Counted from the stretch's first letter, positions 7,307-14,314 are shown. The stretch is 17,751 nucleotides of DNA from Patescibacteria group bacterium (GCA_018816815.1 JAHIVD010000083.1:1-17751); one strand, 5' to 3'. Made by a program: numbers and translations. Notes: generated by a model not told the origin, from the sequence alone.

Positions 7307-8481
7307 TTTTTTGACCTTGCTTCTCTAAATGTATCGTCAAAGATTTCATAATAGTCAGCATAAACATGTTTTTGCCCATAGTTAGCGTTACCGAGAGGTT
7401 CAAGAATTTTTAAATCCTTAAGTCGTTTGATAACATTATATGCTCCTTGTGGACTAAAACTGGTCCATTTCATTATTTCCGCAACTCCAACAATCGGTTG
7501 ACCAAATAATTTACGGATTATCTCTAATGTTGACTCAGCAGATTTTTTCCCAAGTTTTTGCATCTTGGCAAAATCGGAGTCTCTTAGGGCAGTTATCTTT
7601 GTGCAGGTTTCTATGGAGGCATTAGCAATCTCTACCACACCTTCCAAAAAAAACTCTAGCCAAGTGTCAACTTGAGCATTTTCATCATGGTAATTTTGTA
7701 ATTTCTGATAATAGAGTTTTTGATATTTCTTAAAATAACTTGATAAGTACAAAACTGGTATTTCTAACAGTCCTGCATGATGCATATACATCATGATCAA
7801 CATTCGTCCCGTTCGACCGTTTCCGTCAGTGAATGGATGTATAGTTTCAAATTGAGCATGGATTAGTCCGGCTTTAACCAATGATGGATATTCATCTGTT
7901 GTGTGAATAAATTTTTCCAGATCATCTAATGATTTATACATATCAACTGGAGCAGGCGGAACAAAAGAAGCATCAACCGGGGTTTTACCTCCTATCCAGT
8001 TTTGGGAGTGCCGAAATTCTCCCGGATATGCATGCTGAGTAGATCGTGCTCTGGTCATTAAACGCTCGTGAATTTCTCTTATAAGTCTTAGAGAAATCGG
8101 TAAAGTTTTAGTTCTTTCAATGCCGTAATTTACCGCTTCAATATAGTGAACAATGTCATCAACATCAGAAGGGAAGCGTGATTTCTCTTCAGTGATCGGT
8201 GCAGTAACTGCATCTTGTAAGGTTGCCTTTGTTCCTTCGATCTGGCTAGAATAGGTAGCATCTTTTTTTATAAACATCAGAAGAAAAAAGTCTTTATCCG
8301 GCAAGAGTCTGGTGATGCCATCTAGCTTACCGACTAATCTAATTGCCTCTTCGTGTTTTTTATACAGTTTTGGACTAATTACAAAACCCCCCTTTGGCGG
8401 AAAGTCGAAAGGGGTGAAAGCTTTGTAGCCTTGGTTTTGCAGGATATAACGGCCTATCTGTACTGAGTTGATATTGCCCAT
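7303..8481 (-). CDS. Fic family AMP-transferase-type protein with C-terminal winged helix (Fic 1)
   Basis: A 392-residue Fic protein, the class that usually transfers AMP from ATP to hydroxyls of target proteins. The catalytic motif HPFTDGNGRTGR is complete at 215-226. An inhibitory-helix motif (S/T)xxxE(G/N) is present as SSQIEG (S78, E82, G83), placing it with the N-terminally self-inhibited class II. Order: Fic_N-like domain (about 10-95), Fic core (about 130-250), helical linker, winged HTH (about 318-368, with SPQGAYNVIKRLKDLKILEPL). The wHTH and the half-site array over its promoter suggest it represses its own gene. The ATG at 8481 is the first in this frame and lies 12 nt after a TATAAT; no Shine-Dalgarno. 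The stop TGA overlaps the next ORF. The protein target is unknown. Confidence 0.92.
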   Translation of the reverse strand: MGNINSVQIGRYILQNQGYKAFTPFDFPPKGGFVISPKLYKKHEEAIRLVGKLDGITRLLPDKDFFLLMFIKKDATYSSQIEGTKATLQDAVTAPITEEKSRFPSDVDDIVHYIEAVNYGIERTKTLPISLRLIREIHERLMTRARSTQHAYPGEFRHSQNWIGGKTPVDASFVPPAPVDMYKSLDDLEKFIHTTDEYPSLVKAGLIHAQFETIHPFTDGNGRTGRMLIMMYMHHAGLLEIPVLYLSSYFKKYQKLYYQKLQNYHDENAQVDTWLEFFLEGVVEIANASIETCTKITALRDSDFAKMQKLGKKSAESTLEIIRKLFGQPIVGVAEIMKWTSFSPQGAYNVIKRLKDLKILEPLGNANYGQKHVYADYYEIFDDTFREARSKK

Positions 8482-8535
8482 AACAATGTCAACATTATAT
8501 ACTATTTTGTTGATATTAGCAATAGAAACATCAAC
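8467..8535. promoter_or_regulatory. Candidate operator: four alternating GTTGATAT half-sites over the Fic 1 promoter
   Basis: GTTGATAT occurs at 8467-8474 and 8509-8516, and its near reverse complement at 8486-8493 (ATGTCAAC) and 8528-8535 (ACATCAAC), each inverted copy matching 7 of 8. Orientation alternates and start-to-start distances are 19, 23 and 19 bp, about two helical turns. The inner pair brackets the -10 box, and the outer two lie in the first codons of Fic 1 and upstream of the -35. Confidence 0.55.
8494..8522 (-). promoter_or_regulatory. Promoter of Fic 1
   Basis: On the minus strand, TTGCTA (-35, 8517-8522), a 17-nt spacer and a perfect TATAAT (-10, 8494-8499) form a good sigma-70-type promoter ending 12 nt before the ATG. 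The predicted leader is only about 5-6 nt. Inverted half-sites flank the -10. Confidence 0.65.
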
Positions 8536-8678
8536 TAATTTTTTCCCTCCATAATCGCAATTTCTTCCGGCGTGCTTGCCTTTCCATAATTTTAATAACG
8601 AAGGGAGACCGTAGAGTCCATAAGCGATGCTTGTGAGTGATGTTTACAGAGCTTGTTGATGAACTGATTGATCCATCT

Positions 8679-9383
8679 TTATTCTATTCTCCCTGATTTT
8701 TGAAGGTTGTGCTTTACACATAAAAGTCTAACATTTTTTACAGTTAAACTAGTTCCTCCCTTTGAAAATGGCAAATCATGATCGAAATGGAGATTTTTTG
8801 TTTCTCCACAGATTACACATTTTCCTTTATCTCTTTTCCAAACCTCTTTTTTGATTTCAGACGGAATTATTCTTGTATGCAAAATTTTTATTATTCGGTG
8901 TTTGTTGCTATTTAATGTATTTTTATTTGTTAATTTCAATATAAATCTAAAGACTTTTCTTTTTCCGTCATGAACTATTTTATAATCTATTAATTCAAAA
9001 ATTCCCTTTAAAGACCAAACTCCATCCATAATTTTCTCATAAGCTTTTACTAGTTCAGCCTCTCTTTTTCTAATTTTGTAATCTTCAACAGCTTTAATAA
9101 ATAAACCATTTTGGGTTAATTTCTCGGAAGGGAGTTTTGCAGATTGATCTTCATTTTTAGGATTATGTTGATAACCGTGTCTGGAAACGTCGTGACCTTC
9201 ATATTCAACAGTTGCTCCATCTTCATGAATTTTATCCTGATATGGTGCATTTACTCTTTGAGACATCAAGATTACAGTGTAGTGAGGATTCAACCTATAA
9301 TTCATTCCTCTTTGGAGCGTCTGAACTTTTTCAATATCACACATTTCTCGATATGAAACAATATCATCTTGAATTTTTGCCAT
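8679..9383 (-). CDS. HNH endonuclease with SRA/YDG-like N-terminal region
   Basis: A 234-residue protein ending in a clear HNH nuclease domain. The zinc ligands are C189 and C192 (KCVIC) and C222 with H225 (LLCVKH); the HNH core is LHFDHDLPFSKGG (198-210) with N217. The N-terminal half has the pattern LMSQRVNAPYQDKI, then EDGATVEYEGHD (54-65), LTQNGLF (89-95) and VKAYEKIMDGVWSLKG (112-127). This resembles the SRA/YDG-type modified-base-binding domains fused to HNH in McrA-like enzymes. The likely role is cutting DNA with modified bases, as a restriction enzyme. The ATG lies 8 nt after the stop of the DUF2075 remnant, so the two were probably one operon. The SRA assignment is weaker than the HNH assignment. 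The nuclease looks intact, though its original upstream partner is not. Confidence 0.8.
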   Translation of the reverse strand: MAKIQDDIVSYREMCDIEKVQTLQRGMNYRLNPHYTVILMSQRVNAPYQDKIHEDGATVEYEGHDVSRHGYQHNPKNEDQSAKLPSEKLTQNGLFIKAVEDYKIRKREAELVKAYEKIMDGVWSLKGIFELIDYKIVHDGKRKVFRFILKLTNKNTLNSNKHRIIKILHTRIIPSEIKKEVWKRDKGKCVICGETKNLHFDHDLPFSKGGTSLTVKNVRLLCVKHNLQKSGRIE

Positions 9384-9391
9384 ATGAATAT

Positions 9392-10120
9392 CTATATTTC
9401 AATCCTGCTTCGTACGAATTTTTCTGTTTCCTTGTCAACAAAATACACATAACATCCCTTTAAGGATCGACTAAGAAGTACTCTATATGTATTTTTGATT
9501 AAATCCAAAAACTTTTCTCTGGATCTTTTGACTATGGAATCTGCAGAAAATTCCGGATGTCCTTCCCATTGATTTGTTTCGAAATTATACATAAGATCCT
9601 TACCTATAATCACACCGACATAATCAAATTCAAATCCTTGAATAGTATAAATACTACCGATTTGATTCACGGCTCTAGGATCATAAGGCCATAATGAAGC
9701 TGGTGGGACACCAGCCGCCAATTTTCTTCCTCCCTCTTTTCCCTCCCAAGTCATGGCAAAATCACCAATTACAACATCTTTGACTAACGTTCCATCATCT
9801 TTTGGTTTACTCCACGGCCAACAGAATCCAGCCACTAACCGTGCGGAATTCGGTTCCTCATTGTTTCTTGCTTTTATCTTTTTATACAACTCGTGCGGAG
9901 AATTTACGATTTGGAACTCGAACTTATTATTTTTTTGATCCCATATTGCATCCGCTGTTTTCTTTATGCCGAAAGTATTGTTTACCCACTGCACAAATTT
10001 GTCTGATCCCTGACAACGAAATTGAATATCGAGTTGATATTCAAATATTTCACAACCTAGTCGTCTTGCATTATCTTTAATGTATTCACTGGATCCTACT
10101 TCTCCAGGACGTACGTTTTG
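9392..10120 (-). pseudogene. DUF2075 (Schlafen-type) DNA/RNA helicase, 5'-truncated remnant
   Basis: The open frame (243 codons) carries the C-terminal half of a DUF2075 superfamily 1-like helicase. It starts with NVRPGEVGSSEYI, then EYQLDIQFRCQGSDKFVQWV, ARLVAGFCWPW, GSIYTIQGFEFDYVGVIIGK and TYRVLLSRSLKGCYVYF (motif VI-like). A GTG at 9994 could begin a shorter frame, but the family similarity runs further upstream to about 10117, where a TGA at 10121-10123 closes the frame. Walker A and B motifs are missing, so no ATPase activity is expected. An unrelated 29-codon frame (10140-10229) stands where the N-terminus should be, suggesting a deletion. It precedes the HNH gene by 8 nt. Confidence 0.75.
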
Positions 10121-10284
10121 TCAATCAATATTCTAGCTTCTACACTAAGGGCCTGTATATATATATTAAATCTTTATATGTTTTGAAAGCTTCAGGTATT
10201 GCTGTAACTCTTTGTTTCAATTTTTCCATGATTCTCGCGACTAATTGAAGATTTAATATATAATAGCCATATTCGTAAATCAAT
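10121..10284. other. Deletion scar and divergent promoter region
   Basis: Between the helicase remnant and the Nudix gene. A minus-strand 29-codon frame (10140-10229, starting MEKLKQRVTAIPEAFKTYKD) ends in TAG just before the helicase similarity starts in another frame. It is probably the 5' stub of the deleted or fused gene. A TATAAT at 10259-10264 points toward the Nudix gene. Confidence 0.4.
10259..10264 (+). promoter_or_regulatory. -10 element (TATAAT) of the Nudix gene
   Basis: A perfect TATAAT ends 20 nt before the ATG at 10285. No good -35 is found at 16-18 bp, and no Shine-Dalgarno precedes the ATG. Confidence 0.4.
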
Positions 10285-10740
10285 ATGCAGAGAGTTTCTA
10301 AAAAATATCCTAGGAGAATTGAGGTTGTTAGTTCAGCAATTATAGAAAATAATTCTGGCGAAATACTCTTAGTTCAGTCTCCAAAGTGGTGCAATAAATG
10401 GACCTTGCCCGGAGGTCATATACAACCTGGAGAAACTATAATTAAATCTGTCTTAAGAGAAGTAGGAGAAGAAACAGGTTTAAAGATTAGTCCTATTTGT
10501 ATTATTAGCTGGGGTGAGTTAATTAATTCTTCAAACTTTCATCGGTACGCTCACTTCATTTATTTTGATGTATATTGTAAATTGAGTGGCGGAAAGCTTA
10601 GACTTGATAAACACGAACTGACTGCTTTTAAATGGGTTTTACCCAAGGATGCATTGCAATTAGATTTAGCTGAAAGTTATCCAGAGACTATTCAAAAGTA
10701 TATTGATTACGTTATGGCTTCTGCTATACTTATTCCTTAG
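10285..10740 (+). CDS. Nudix hydrolase
   Basis: A 151-residue Nudix enzyme, hydrolysing a nucleoside diphosphate linked to another moiety in the cytoplasm. The Nudix box GX5EX7REUXEEXGU is exact at residues 44-66 (GGHIQPGE, seven residues, then REVGEETGL), so the metal-binding glutamates are intact. The N-terminal strand VVSSAIIENNSGEILLVQSPKW and the following WTLPGGH fit MutT-like/ADP-ribose-pyrophosphatase-like proteins. Length is normal. It is transcribed away from the helicase/HNH unit and is the only + strand protein gene in the accessory region. The substrate (house-cleaning dNTP, NDP-sugar or ADP-ribose type) is not predictable. Confidence 0.93.
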   Translation: MQRVSKKYPRRIEVVSSAIIENNSGEILLVQSPKWCNKWTLPGGHIQPGETIIKSVLREVGEETGLKISPICIISWGELINSSNFHRYAHFIYFDVYCKLSGGKLRLDKHELTAFKWVLPKDALQLDLAESYPETIQKYIDYVMASAILIP

Positions 10741-10934
10741 GTATGACTTGATATAGATGAACTTGATATAAAAAAGGATTGCATAGGATAAACCTTATTT
10801 TGTGATCCATCTCGGTTAGATACAGCTGATTTTGAATACGTATAGTTACGTATTTTGAGTAGAGAGAACAATAGAAACGAGGAGAAAGGTGATAATGAAA
10901 ATTTTAGATTTCAAATCGGAGGAGTTTTAGATTT
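10741..10934. other. Intergenic segment with short repeats and a minimal ORF
   Basis: Holds ACTTGATATA twice at 15-bp spacing (10746-10755 and 10761-10770), a perfect 8-bp inverted repeat at 10835-10854, and an 11-codon + strand frame (10895-10930, MKILDFKSEEF). That frame is preceded by AGGAGAAAGGTGAT, the best Shine-Dalgarno-like sequence in the window. No normal gene is seen; it may be the debris of one. Confidence 0.4.
10835..10854. repeat. Perfect inverted repeat (8-bp arms, 4-nt loop)
   Basis: AATACGTA, loop TAGT, TACGTATT. It could be the terminator hairpin of the Nudix transcript, although only two Ts follow directly, or an operator. Confidence 0.45.
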
Positions 10935-12030
10935 TTAATTATGTTCCAGGAAGGCTTTGTAGGAAGATAAGGTTTTAGAATCACCAGAACCTTTATAAAC
11001 ATTTTCAACACCAAAGGTAAAGAAAATATCATCTTTGGCATAGGTGATAGTAGTTCCTGCGGCTGAGATTGAATTTAAGGTTTGCTTGAAACTGCTGCTG
11101 GTTAGCTCCTTTGTATAATAATTAATAAATTCCTGCGGAAATTCTGTTAAAGAAGCAGATTCCAAGTACACTCCTTCCTGTTCAATTCTTCTTTTGCCTG
11201 AGGTAAAAAGCAGGGTTTTCTTTTGATCTGTTTCCCATTGAAAACCGGAATAGAGCTTGGGAAGCTGAGTAGTTGTATTTAAGTCAGCGGGTTCAGGGTT
11301 TGATGAAGAATCAGTTGATGGAGGGTTAGGTATAGGGGAAATATTTGAATCAGTATCAAATGGGGTAACTTCTTTGACATCTATCACATTTTTTTCTGCT
11401 GTTAGATTTCCTTTAACTAAGGCCTGGCCGGTTGACTGAGTTAGCCAGAGAGACTGAAACAGTTGATGAGGCAGCATTTAGAGCCCACAGGGAGGCATCA
11501 GGCAAGGATAAATAATACTTACCTGTATCGGTTTTCTGAATTGTTCCCTGATGAGTAACTTCCCTGTGAAGAATAGGGGAGGAATCGGGAAAAAATACAT
11601 TGGCTGCCTTTTTTAGTCCCACATTATAACCAATACCAAAAGTGGCAGAAAAAGCAATAATTAAAGCCAGCGTAGCAAAGGGTTTGATTTTGATCCGGAT
11701 ATCTATATCCTGATTTTTTAACAATCTCTCCAGCCAATTTTTAAGATAAGTAATTGGATTGGTTACCTTAACATCTATTAAAGGAGGATCTACCTTTTCA
11801 GAGTATTTATTATTTTGGATAATTTTAATAGCAGGAGGGGTTTTGGGTTTATGTGAAGGTTTTGGATCTGGAGGTGTTGGTTGGATCTTCGGGCGTTGAA
11901 CAGGACTTGGACTTAAGTCTTCCGGATTAAAGCCTTCTGCAGGGGGAGAATTTTGCCTTGTTTCACCATTAGCTTTTCCAAGATTCTGCTGGTCAAAGAA
12001 GCTTTGAGAATCGGCAGGATTATCAGGCAT
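10935..12030 (-). pseudogene. Single-pass membrane protein with Pro-rich cytoplasmic domain, split by a frameshift
   Basis: Two overlapping frames read as one gene. The upstream frame (12030-11413, 205 codons before stop) has a Pro/Lys-rich N-terminus (residues 28-70), a membrane helix at about 117-138, and an extracytoplasmic region with KYYLSLPDASLWALN. The downstream frame (ending 10935) resumes at QALVKGNLTAEKNVIDVKEV. Removing one base near 11426-11427 joins them as NSVNRQALVKGNLT, a natural continuation of an OB-like/secreted domain. The joined protein would be about 364 residues, with a Ser/Pro linker and a C-terminal domain of unknown function. It could be a real frameshift, a sequencing error or, less likely, programmed +1 frameshifting, as no known slippery signal is visible. 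A TATACT lies 8 nt before the ATG. Confidence 0.65.
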
Positions 12031-12038
12031 ATATGATC

Positions 12039-12044
12039 AGTATA
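12039..12044 (-). promoter_or_regulatory. -10 element (TATACT), near-leaderless
   Basis: TATACT on the minus strand ends 8 nt before the ATG at 12030, matching the geometry at 4530 and 6453. Upstream to 12151 the DNA is AT-rich with short direct repeats (AATAAGAAG twice, ATATGAATT twice). Confidence 0.4.
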
Positions 12045-12151
12045 GCCATATGGATTATTAATAGTAAATATATTAGTTAATAAAGATATTAATAAGAAGG
12101 ATTGAATGAATAAGAAGATATGAATTATGATATGAATTGTGAAAGGGGATA

Positions 12152-13135
12152 CTAATTTTTTCTGATTCTGTAGTATCTACCCTTTGTTTTTCCGGTTTTT
12201 TCAACTAAATTTTTATCAACCAATTTTTTAAGATCATAGCGCAAGGTTCTATCAGGAACCTTCAAAAACCTCCTTTTTATAGTATCAAAAGATACTACCA
12301 AGTGATCTTTAATAATATTTACTATTTCCTCCTGTCTGGGTGAAAGAAACTCCTGGTTTTTTACCACCTCTTCTTCCAGCTGTTTTTTAAGTTCTTCCAA
12401 TTGATTAAGATAGGCCTCCAGCATAAAAATAAGGTAATCATTTGTATTCTTCAGTCCTTTATCCAAGTGAAAATAGTATTCACTTTTATGGGTATCAAGA
12501 TATTCCTCAAAAGGGACTGTAAAGGTAAATTTAAAGCCATATGATTTTAAAACAGCTGATATTAGAAGTCTTCCTACCCGGCCGTTGCCGTCCAGGAAAG
12601 GATGGATTTTTTCAAAGATAAGATGACTAAGAAATGAGGTAATAAGAGGAAACCTTTTATTTTTGGAATTAATGTATTTAAACAGTTTGTCCAGGAGAGG
12701 ATTGATTTGTGAAGGGCGGGGAGGTAGATATACTGCAACATTGGCTTGGTTAAAAATTGCACTTACCTCACTTCTAATCTGTCCGGCATCGGAACTAATA
12801 TTTTTAAGCACAACAGAGTGTAATTTTAAAAGAAGACTTTTAGAGAGCGGCTCTCCGGTTTTAGTTGAATCAATTAAATTTGTTGCATCTATGATATTAA
12901 AAATTTCCATCCTTTTTTGCTCCTGAGGATTTTTCAATTCAAGATCAGATAGCTCAAGAGGATTTCCTTCAATACGGGCTGAATACAGAGAACTTTTTAA
13001 AAGACTAACTCTTTTGATTTTATCTACAATTTTAGGAGGGTAGTTAGCTGAAGAGAAAAACAATCTTAGAGACTCTATTTTTGCAATCAAAGATAGTATT
13101 TCATCGGTAATTGTATATGGAGGAGGGATTTGCAT
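12152..13135 (-). CDS. Fic family AMP-transferase-type protein with C-terminal winged helix (Fic 2)
   Basis: A 327-residue Fic protein. The catalytic motif HPFLDGNGRVGR is intact at 178-189, and the self-inhibitory motif SARIEG (S52, E56, G57) lies N-terminal, so it is also class II. A coiled/basic helical linker (about 245-262) leads to a winged HTH at about 265-325, with VSFDTIKRRF, then RTLRYDLKKLVDKNLVEKTG, of the type that reads short repeats. It is only distantly similar to Fic 1 outside the motifs, so it is not a recent duplicate. The ATG at 13135 is preceded by four 10-bp tandem repeats beginning 16 nt upstream, a likely target of its own wHTH. No Shine-Dalgarno. The protein target is unknown. 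Confidence 0.92.
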   Translation of the reverse strand: MQIPPPYTITDEILSLIAKIESLRLFFSSANYPPKIVDKIKRVSLLKSSLYSARIEGNPLELSDLELKNPQEQKRMEIFNIIDATNLIDSTKTGEPLSKSLLLKLHSVVLKNISSDAGQIRSEVSAIFNQANVAVYLPPRPSQINPLLDKLFKYINSKNKRFPLITSFLSHLIFEKIHPFLDGNGRVGRLLISAVLKSYGFKFTFTVPFEEYLDTHKSEYYFHLDKGLKNTNDYLIFMLEAYLNQLEELKKQLEEEVVKNQEFLSPRQEEIVNIIKDHLVVSFDTIKRRFLKVPDRTLRYDLKKLVDKNLVEKTGKTKGRYYRIRKN

Positions 13136-13150
13136 AACTCTACTCTACCA

Positions 13151-13190
13151 AATATTGCCGAATGTTGCCATATGTTGCCGAATATTGCCA
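13151..13190. repeat. Four tandem 10-bp repeats upstream of Fic 2 (candidate operator)
   Basis: Four contiguous 10-bp units fit WATRTTGCCR, with TRTTGCC in every copy (for example AATATTGCCG). The period is one helical turn, so all copies face the same side of the DNA. They lie 16-55 nt before the Fic 2 ATG, between it and tRNA-Thr. They are clearly different from the GTTGATAT half-sites of Fic 1. Confidence 0.8.
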
Positions 13191-13218
13191 AACGCTCCTG
13201 ATAATATTTTTCTATTTT

Positions 13219-13227
13219 TGGTAAAAT
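13219..13227 (+). promoter_or_regulatory. Extended -10 promoter of tRNA-Thr
   Basis: TGGTAAAAT, identical to the element ahead of tRNA-Gly at 6491-6499, ends 9 nt before the tRNA, so the 5' leader would be only 2-3 nt. No good -35 is visible. Confidence 0.5.
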
Positions 13228-13236
13228 ATGATTTAA

Positions 13237-13308
13237 GCCGGTGTAGCTTAGTGGTAAAGCACCACTTTCGTAAAGTGGGGAGCGACGGTCCGATTCCGTC
13301 CACCGGCT
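13237..13308 (+). tRNA. tRNA-Thr (anticodon CGT)
   Basis: Acceptor GCCGGTG / CACCGGC with discriminator T; D arm GCTT / AAGC with loop AGTGGTA; anticodon stem CCACT / AGTGG around loop TTCGTAA (CGT at 13269-13271); T stem GACGG / CCGTC. The T loop reads TCCGATT instead of the usual TTCGATT, so position 55 is C rather than T. CCA is not encoded. Confidence 0.95.
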
Positions 13309-13336
13309 CTTGAACGAACGTAGTTAGCCGTATATT

Positions 13337-13378
13337 TGTAATACAAAATCTCAATTTTGAGATTTCCTATTACATTTT
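13337..13378 (+). terminator. Terminator downstream of tRNA-Thr
   Basis: An outer 7-bp stem (TGTAATA / TATTACA), a 2x2 internal loop, an inner 8-bp stem (AAATCTCA / TGAGATTT) with loop ATTT, then TTTT at 13375-13378. The order fits an AT-rich intrinsic terminator for the tRNA transcript, and it may also block the converging gene that ends at 13385. Confidence 0.65.
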
Positions 13379-13384
13379 AACCAG

Positions 13385-14314
13385 CTAATTAAACGAATTC
13401 TGACCTTTTTGTTGTATCCGCTGATATTCTAAAACTTTCTCTGCCGGTGATAAACTATTAAGGATTTTGTGTGGAAAGTAGTTCCAAGCATCATTTACAG
13501 TTTCAAGAATGTCCTGAAGTTTTAGCGCATTTTGACAGTTATCAAACATAGCAAGGATTTCTGTCAGACAGTCGTGACTGCTTTCATTATAGATAATATC
13601 TTTAATATCTTCCAAACTAGAATCACTTTGCACCTCTTTGAGTATTTGTTTGAGTTTCTTTTCGGTCTCTTCTTTTTTCCTGGCGATTTCATATGGTAAT
13701 GGTTTTATTTTTTCCAAAATTCTACGATACACACGGCATACTGTTAACCTGCTCCAAAAAAACTGCAGGCTTTTATTTACTGATGGTTTCATTTCATTAA
13801 TATAGCGGACTTTTTCAGTTTCTTCATCGTATTTATCAATAAGCAGTTCTAACTCTTTTACGAAATTTATATACTGATACTCTGCTTTTTTTTGCATGTT
13901 TTTTTGTTTCTCGGTTAATTTTTTGCCTTTTGGATAAATAAACGGTTCTGCACGGGCAGTCAGCGACATGCAAAGCCAGTCTGCAGTTTTACGGATCGCC
14001 TCACGGACAGAACCATTAGGATGCTGGAAAACTTTTAGGGTAAAGTCTGCTAAAATGTCAAAATATTCATCTCCTAAGCTTAAGAAAAAGAAGCTTAATC
14101 CTGATGCAAAAGCGGCTTGATTTTCTACTTTTCCGATCTGATCGAATTTAGAAAAATATTCAAATACTACATGAGCACTTTTGTAAAATACTTTTCTGTC
14201 TTTATGCCATAGTCTCTCAATCTCCTTTTTAGCTGTTTTTACTTCCTCGCGCGTACCTTTTGTCAATACTAACAGCAATCTTTGAAGTTTTTTTTCTGTT
14301 TCCTTTTTAGCCAT
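13385..14314 (-). CDS. Uncharacterised helical protein with C-terminal NYFPHK motif
   Basis: A 309-residue protein, mostly charged amphipathic helix, with HEAT-like or coiled-coil character and no membrane segment or signal peptide. The ATG at 14314 (MAKKETEKKLQ) is preferred over one at 14401, because the extra 29 residues are unlike the rest and overlap the debris of the neighbouring BRO gene. The C-terminus has NDAWNYFPHKILNSLSPAEKVLEY. This echoes the RPHxxLxxLSPxE tail of some transposases and an unnamed tail seen in other uncharacterised proteins, but no catalytic motif is visible. Its neighbours are tRNA-Thr and the BRO-N remnant; it is probably a single-gene unit. Function unknown. 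Confidence 0.65.
   Translation of the reverse strand: MAKKETEKKLQRLLLVLTKGTREEVKTAKKEIERLWHKDRKVFYKSAHVVFEYFSKFDQIGKVENQAAFASGLSFFFLSLGDEYFDILADFTLKVFQHPNGSVREAIRKTADWLCMSLTARAEPFIYPKGKKLTEKQKNMQKKAEYQYINFVKELELLIDKYDEETEKVRYINEMKPSVNKSLQFFWSRLTVCRVYRRILEKIKPLPYEIARKKEETEKKLKQILKEVQSDSSLEDIKDIIYNESSHDCLTEILAMFDNCQNALKLQDILETVNDAWNYFPHKILNSLSPAEKVLEYQRIQQKGQNSFN

Noticed and set aside
8482..8678. Coding remnant upstream of Fic 1 (minus strand, for example a frame with YGKASTPEEIAIMEG)
   Set aside because: Short frames in all three phases look protein-like but none has a start or a recognisable family; part of the region is the Fic 1 promoter.
10140..10229. 29-residue minus-strand ORF as a gene (MEKLKQRVTAIPEAFKTYKD...)
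   Set aside because: Too short and in a different frame from the helicase remnant that follows; treated as a deletion scar.
13151..13190. CRISPR array
   Set aside because: Units are 10 bp and contiguous, without spacers, and no cas gene is present.
6512..13308. Integration of an island at tRNA-Gly or tRNA-Thr with att repeats
   Set aside because: No second copy of either tRNA 3' end was found by eye within the window, and no integrase gene is present.
13145..13354. Minus-strand ORF of 69 codons over tRNA-Thr and the 10-bp repeats
   Set aside because: It is antisense to a clear tRNA and is composed of repeat DNA; no protein family features.
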